This document shows, piece by piece, positions 62,158 to 64,000 of a DNA stretch of 64,000 nucleotides. The stretch is from NCBI RefSeq assembly GCF_943736985.1, contig NZ_CALSFS010000002.1:248001-312000 (forward strand). The letters run 5' to 3'. This DNA comes from Clostridium sp. Marseille-Q2269 (lineage in GTDB: Bacteria > Bacillota > Clostridia > Clostridiales > Clostridiaceae). A model generated the notes under the pieces. It made no database searches. It was not told the DNA's origin and saw only the letters and a list, made by a program, of their open reading frames with translations. The position numbers and the translations under genes were made by a program. Position 1 is the stretch's first letter. Every line of letters begins with the position of its first letter.

Positions 62158-62194
62158 ACTACCTCCAAAATCATTGATATCCCCTCTCTTATAA

Positions 62195-64000
62195 TTATCT
62201 TTTAATATATAAGTAAAGACTATTTATAAATGCAATGGTTCCAGAAAAGAAAACAACTATAAGCCACTGTGCTAAATTTAGAGCCACTGTATGAAATACT
62301 TTTTGCATAAAAGGTATATATAAAATACTCATAAGCATGGCTATGGATAATGTTACTGCCCCTACTAAATATATATTAGTAAAAAATTTAATTTCAAATA
62401 TAGAGTGTCTCTCAGATCTACATTCAAACACATGTATAAGTTGTGACATTATAAGTGTGCTTAAAGCTAAAGTTCTGCAAGTCTCTAAAGTAAATCCATA
62501 ATAAGATCCCACTATAAAAGAAAGTATAGTACAAATGCCAATTAAAGAACCCCTTATAATTATTTTTTCTTTTAATCCTCTTGCAAATATACTTTCCTTT
62601 TTAGGTCTAGGTTTCTCACTCATTATATCTGTATCTGCAGGATCCACACCTAATGCTATAGCAGGAAGTCCATCAGTAGCTAAATTTACAAATAGTATTT
62701 GTATAGGAAGTAATGGTGTTGGCAGATATAAAAGTGAAGCTATAAACATAGTTAAAACCTCTCCTAGGTTGCAAGAAAGCAAATATCTTATAAACTTTCT
62801 TATGTTATCATATATTACTCTTCCCTCTTCCACTGAAGCCACAATGGTTTTAAAGTTATCATCCAATAAAATCATTGAAGATGCTTCTTTAGTTACATCA
62901 GTGCCTGTTATACCCATAGATATGCCTATATCTGCTTCTTTAACTGCTGGAGCATCATTTACTCCATCACCAGTCATAGCTACAATTTTATTTTTATTTT
63001 TAAATTCCTTTACTATTCTTAATTTATGATTAGGATTAACCCTTGCAAATACTGTAATATGATCTAATTTTTCATTTAATTCTTTGTCACTTAATTTATC
63101 TATTTTCTCCCCCTCTAATACCTCTTTCTCACTTTTACAGATATTTAATTCTTTTCCTATGGCATAGGCTGTATTTTTATGATCTCCAGTTATCATTACA
63201 GGCTTTATTCCTGCCATCTTACATTTTAGCACTGCATCTTTAACTTCTCTTCTAGGAGGATCTATTATGCCTGCTACTCCTACAAATATTAAATCTTTTT
63301 CTAAAGATGTCCCTCTTGTAAGTCCTTCTCTTTTATAAGCCCCAGCTATACAACGCAATGCTTCATAGGACATTTTCTCTATAGCTTTCTCTACATCATA
63401 CCTATGTTTATCTGTTAACTCTTCTATTTCTCCATTAACTAAAATATATTTGCATTTTTTTATAACTCTTTCTGGAGCTCCCTTTAAGTAACAAGTCTCT
63501 CCACTTCCATCTCTCACTATAACAGACATCATCTTTCTATCAGAATCAAAGGGATTATCGTAAACCCTTTTACCTTTATCCGTAAATTTTTTAATTTCAT
63601 CTTTTCCTCTAAAAAAAGCCTTAACAAGGGCAGTTTCTGTAGGATCTCCTAGTACACTCTTATTTATATCCTTTTGTTTCATATCTAGATTAAAATCATT
63701 ACAATAAGTAAAAATTTTTTTAAGTATTAAATTCTCCGGAATACTCTTCTTATCTACATTATGAATCCTATTATCATAGTACATTTTTTTAACAGTCATA
63801 TTATTTTCTGTTAAAGTACCTGTTTTATCTGAGCATATAATAGAGGTGCATCCTAAAGTTTCTACAGCTGGCAGTTTTCTAACCAAAGCATTTCTTTTAA
63901 GCATTCTAGATACCCCTAAAGCTAATGCTACTGTTACTATAGCAGGAAGCCCTTCAGGAATTGCTGCTACTGCTAGACTTACTCCTAAAAGAAACATTTC
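62195..64000 (-). CDS. Calcium-type P-type ATPase, C-terminal 601 residues (partial)
   Basis: The gene continues past the right edge. Present are IPEGLPAIVTVALALGVSRML of the fourth membrane helix, the phosphorylated aspartate in CSDKTGTLTENNM, KGAPERVIKKC (nucleotide binding), MTGDGVNDAPAVKEADIGI (the hinge) and six C-terminal membrane helices. The IPEGLP motif and helix layout indicate the type IIA/B Ca2+-ATPase (PacL/PMCA type) rather than K+ or heavy-metal pumps. It likely exports calcium and is the first of a three-gene run. Confidence 0.92.
   Translation of the reverse strand, partial: EMFLLGVSLAVAAIPEGLPAIVTVALALGVSRMLKRNALVRKLPAVETLGCTSIICSDKTGTLTENNMTVKKMYYDNRIHNVDKKSIPENLILKKIFTYCNDFNLDMKQKDINKSVLGDPTETALVKAFFRGKDEIKKFTDKGKRVYDNPFDSDRKMMSVIVRDGSGETCYLKGAPERVIKKCKYILVNGEIEELTDKHRYDVEKAIEKMSYEALRCIAGAYKREGLTRGTSLEKDLIFVGVAGIIDPPRREVKDAVLKCKMAGIKPVMITGDHKNTAYAIGKELNICKSEKEVLEGEKIDKLSDKELNEKLDHITVFARVNPNHKLRIVKEFKNKNKIVAMTGDGVNDAPAVKEADIGISMGITGTDVTKEASSMILLDDNFKTIVASVEEGRVIYDNIRKFIRYLLSCNLGEVLTMFIASLLYLPTPLLPIQILFVNLATDGLPAIALGVDPADTDIMSEKPRPKKESIFARGLKEKIIIRGSLIGICTILSFIVGSYYGFTLETCRTLALSTLIMSQLIHVFECRSERHSIFEIKFFTNIYLVGAVTLSIAMLMSILYIPFMQKVFHTVALNLAQWLIVVFFSGTIAFINSLYLYIKR

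Overview
The window is low-GC, AT-rich clostridial DNA. It carries a bacterial V-type ATPase operon, HPr kinase, a Spo0E-like sporulation phosphatase, a flavodiiron protein, YedF and a UGA-containing selenoprotein gene, with many TTG starts and strong AGGAGG ribosome binding sites. The V-ATPase subunit D and neighbouring proteins read like those of Clostridium botulinum group I / C. sporogenes. That species call is an inference from memory; the genus-level call is firm. No rRNA, tRNA, CRISPR array, insertion sequence or prophage was seen.

Layout. Bases 1-3.2 kb (minus) hold the iscR-nifS-nifU iron-sulfur operon and rarA. Bases 3.4-6.2 kb hold a PHP phosphatase, an AEC permease and a DegV protein. 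A 448-bp dispersed repeat (copy A) and the selenium-linked yedF follow. Bases 8-23 kb are housekeeping metabolism: an AGCS alanine/sodium symporter, a DUF4397 protein, purL, arcC-arcB, glyA, a two-gene ThrE-type exporter, a CsoR/CstR-like repressor and a Cof phosphatase. Bases 23.4-31.5 kb are a plus-strand cluster of four genes in an otherwise mostly minus-strand region. It comprises a 1621-residue protein (HD, helical repeats, NMNAT-like, GNAT-like and PRTase-like segments), a malate/lactate dehydrogenase-like protein, an iron-sulfur flavoprotein-like protein and a PHP phosphoesterase that appears to start with AUU. Repeat copy B follows its stop codon directly.

Bases 32-43 kb (minus) hold an M18 aminopeptidase, CorA, fthC-hprK, DUF896, a six-gene overlapping operon (TIGR04283 and TIGR04282 glycosyltransferases, a kinase-like protein, a Fe-S CCG protein and two TVP38 proteins) and glpX. 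Next come a cluster of DnaA-box-like 9-mers, a small spo0E gene, a flavodiiron protein, an ECF S component, the selenoprotein gene, a nucleoside hydrolase and def. Bases 49-57.7 kb are the V-ATPase operon (G/H-I-K-E-C-F-A-B-D), whose last gene atpD carries a one-base frameshift. The right end holds a radical SAM protein, a methyltransferase-like protein, a phospholipase C-like protein, a beta-propeller dehydrogenase-like protein and a calcium-type P-ATPase cut by the window edge.

Themes that tie genes together. The CsoR-family repressor promoter and the selenoprotein promoter share a 17-bp ATACC-N7-GGTAT site, which suggests one regulator links them. YedF and the selenoprotein both point to selenium use. 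The two copies of the dispersed repeat keep a conserved loop while their stem bases change together, which suggests selection on a folded RNA or single-stranded DNA. The 23-31 kb cluster is the best candidate for an undescribed biochemical system.
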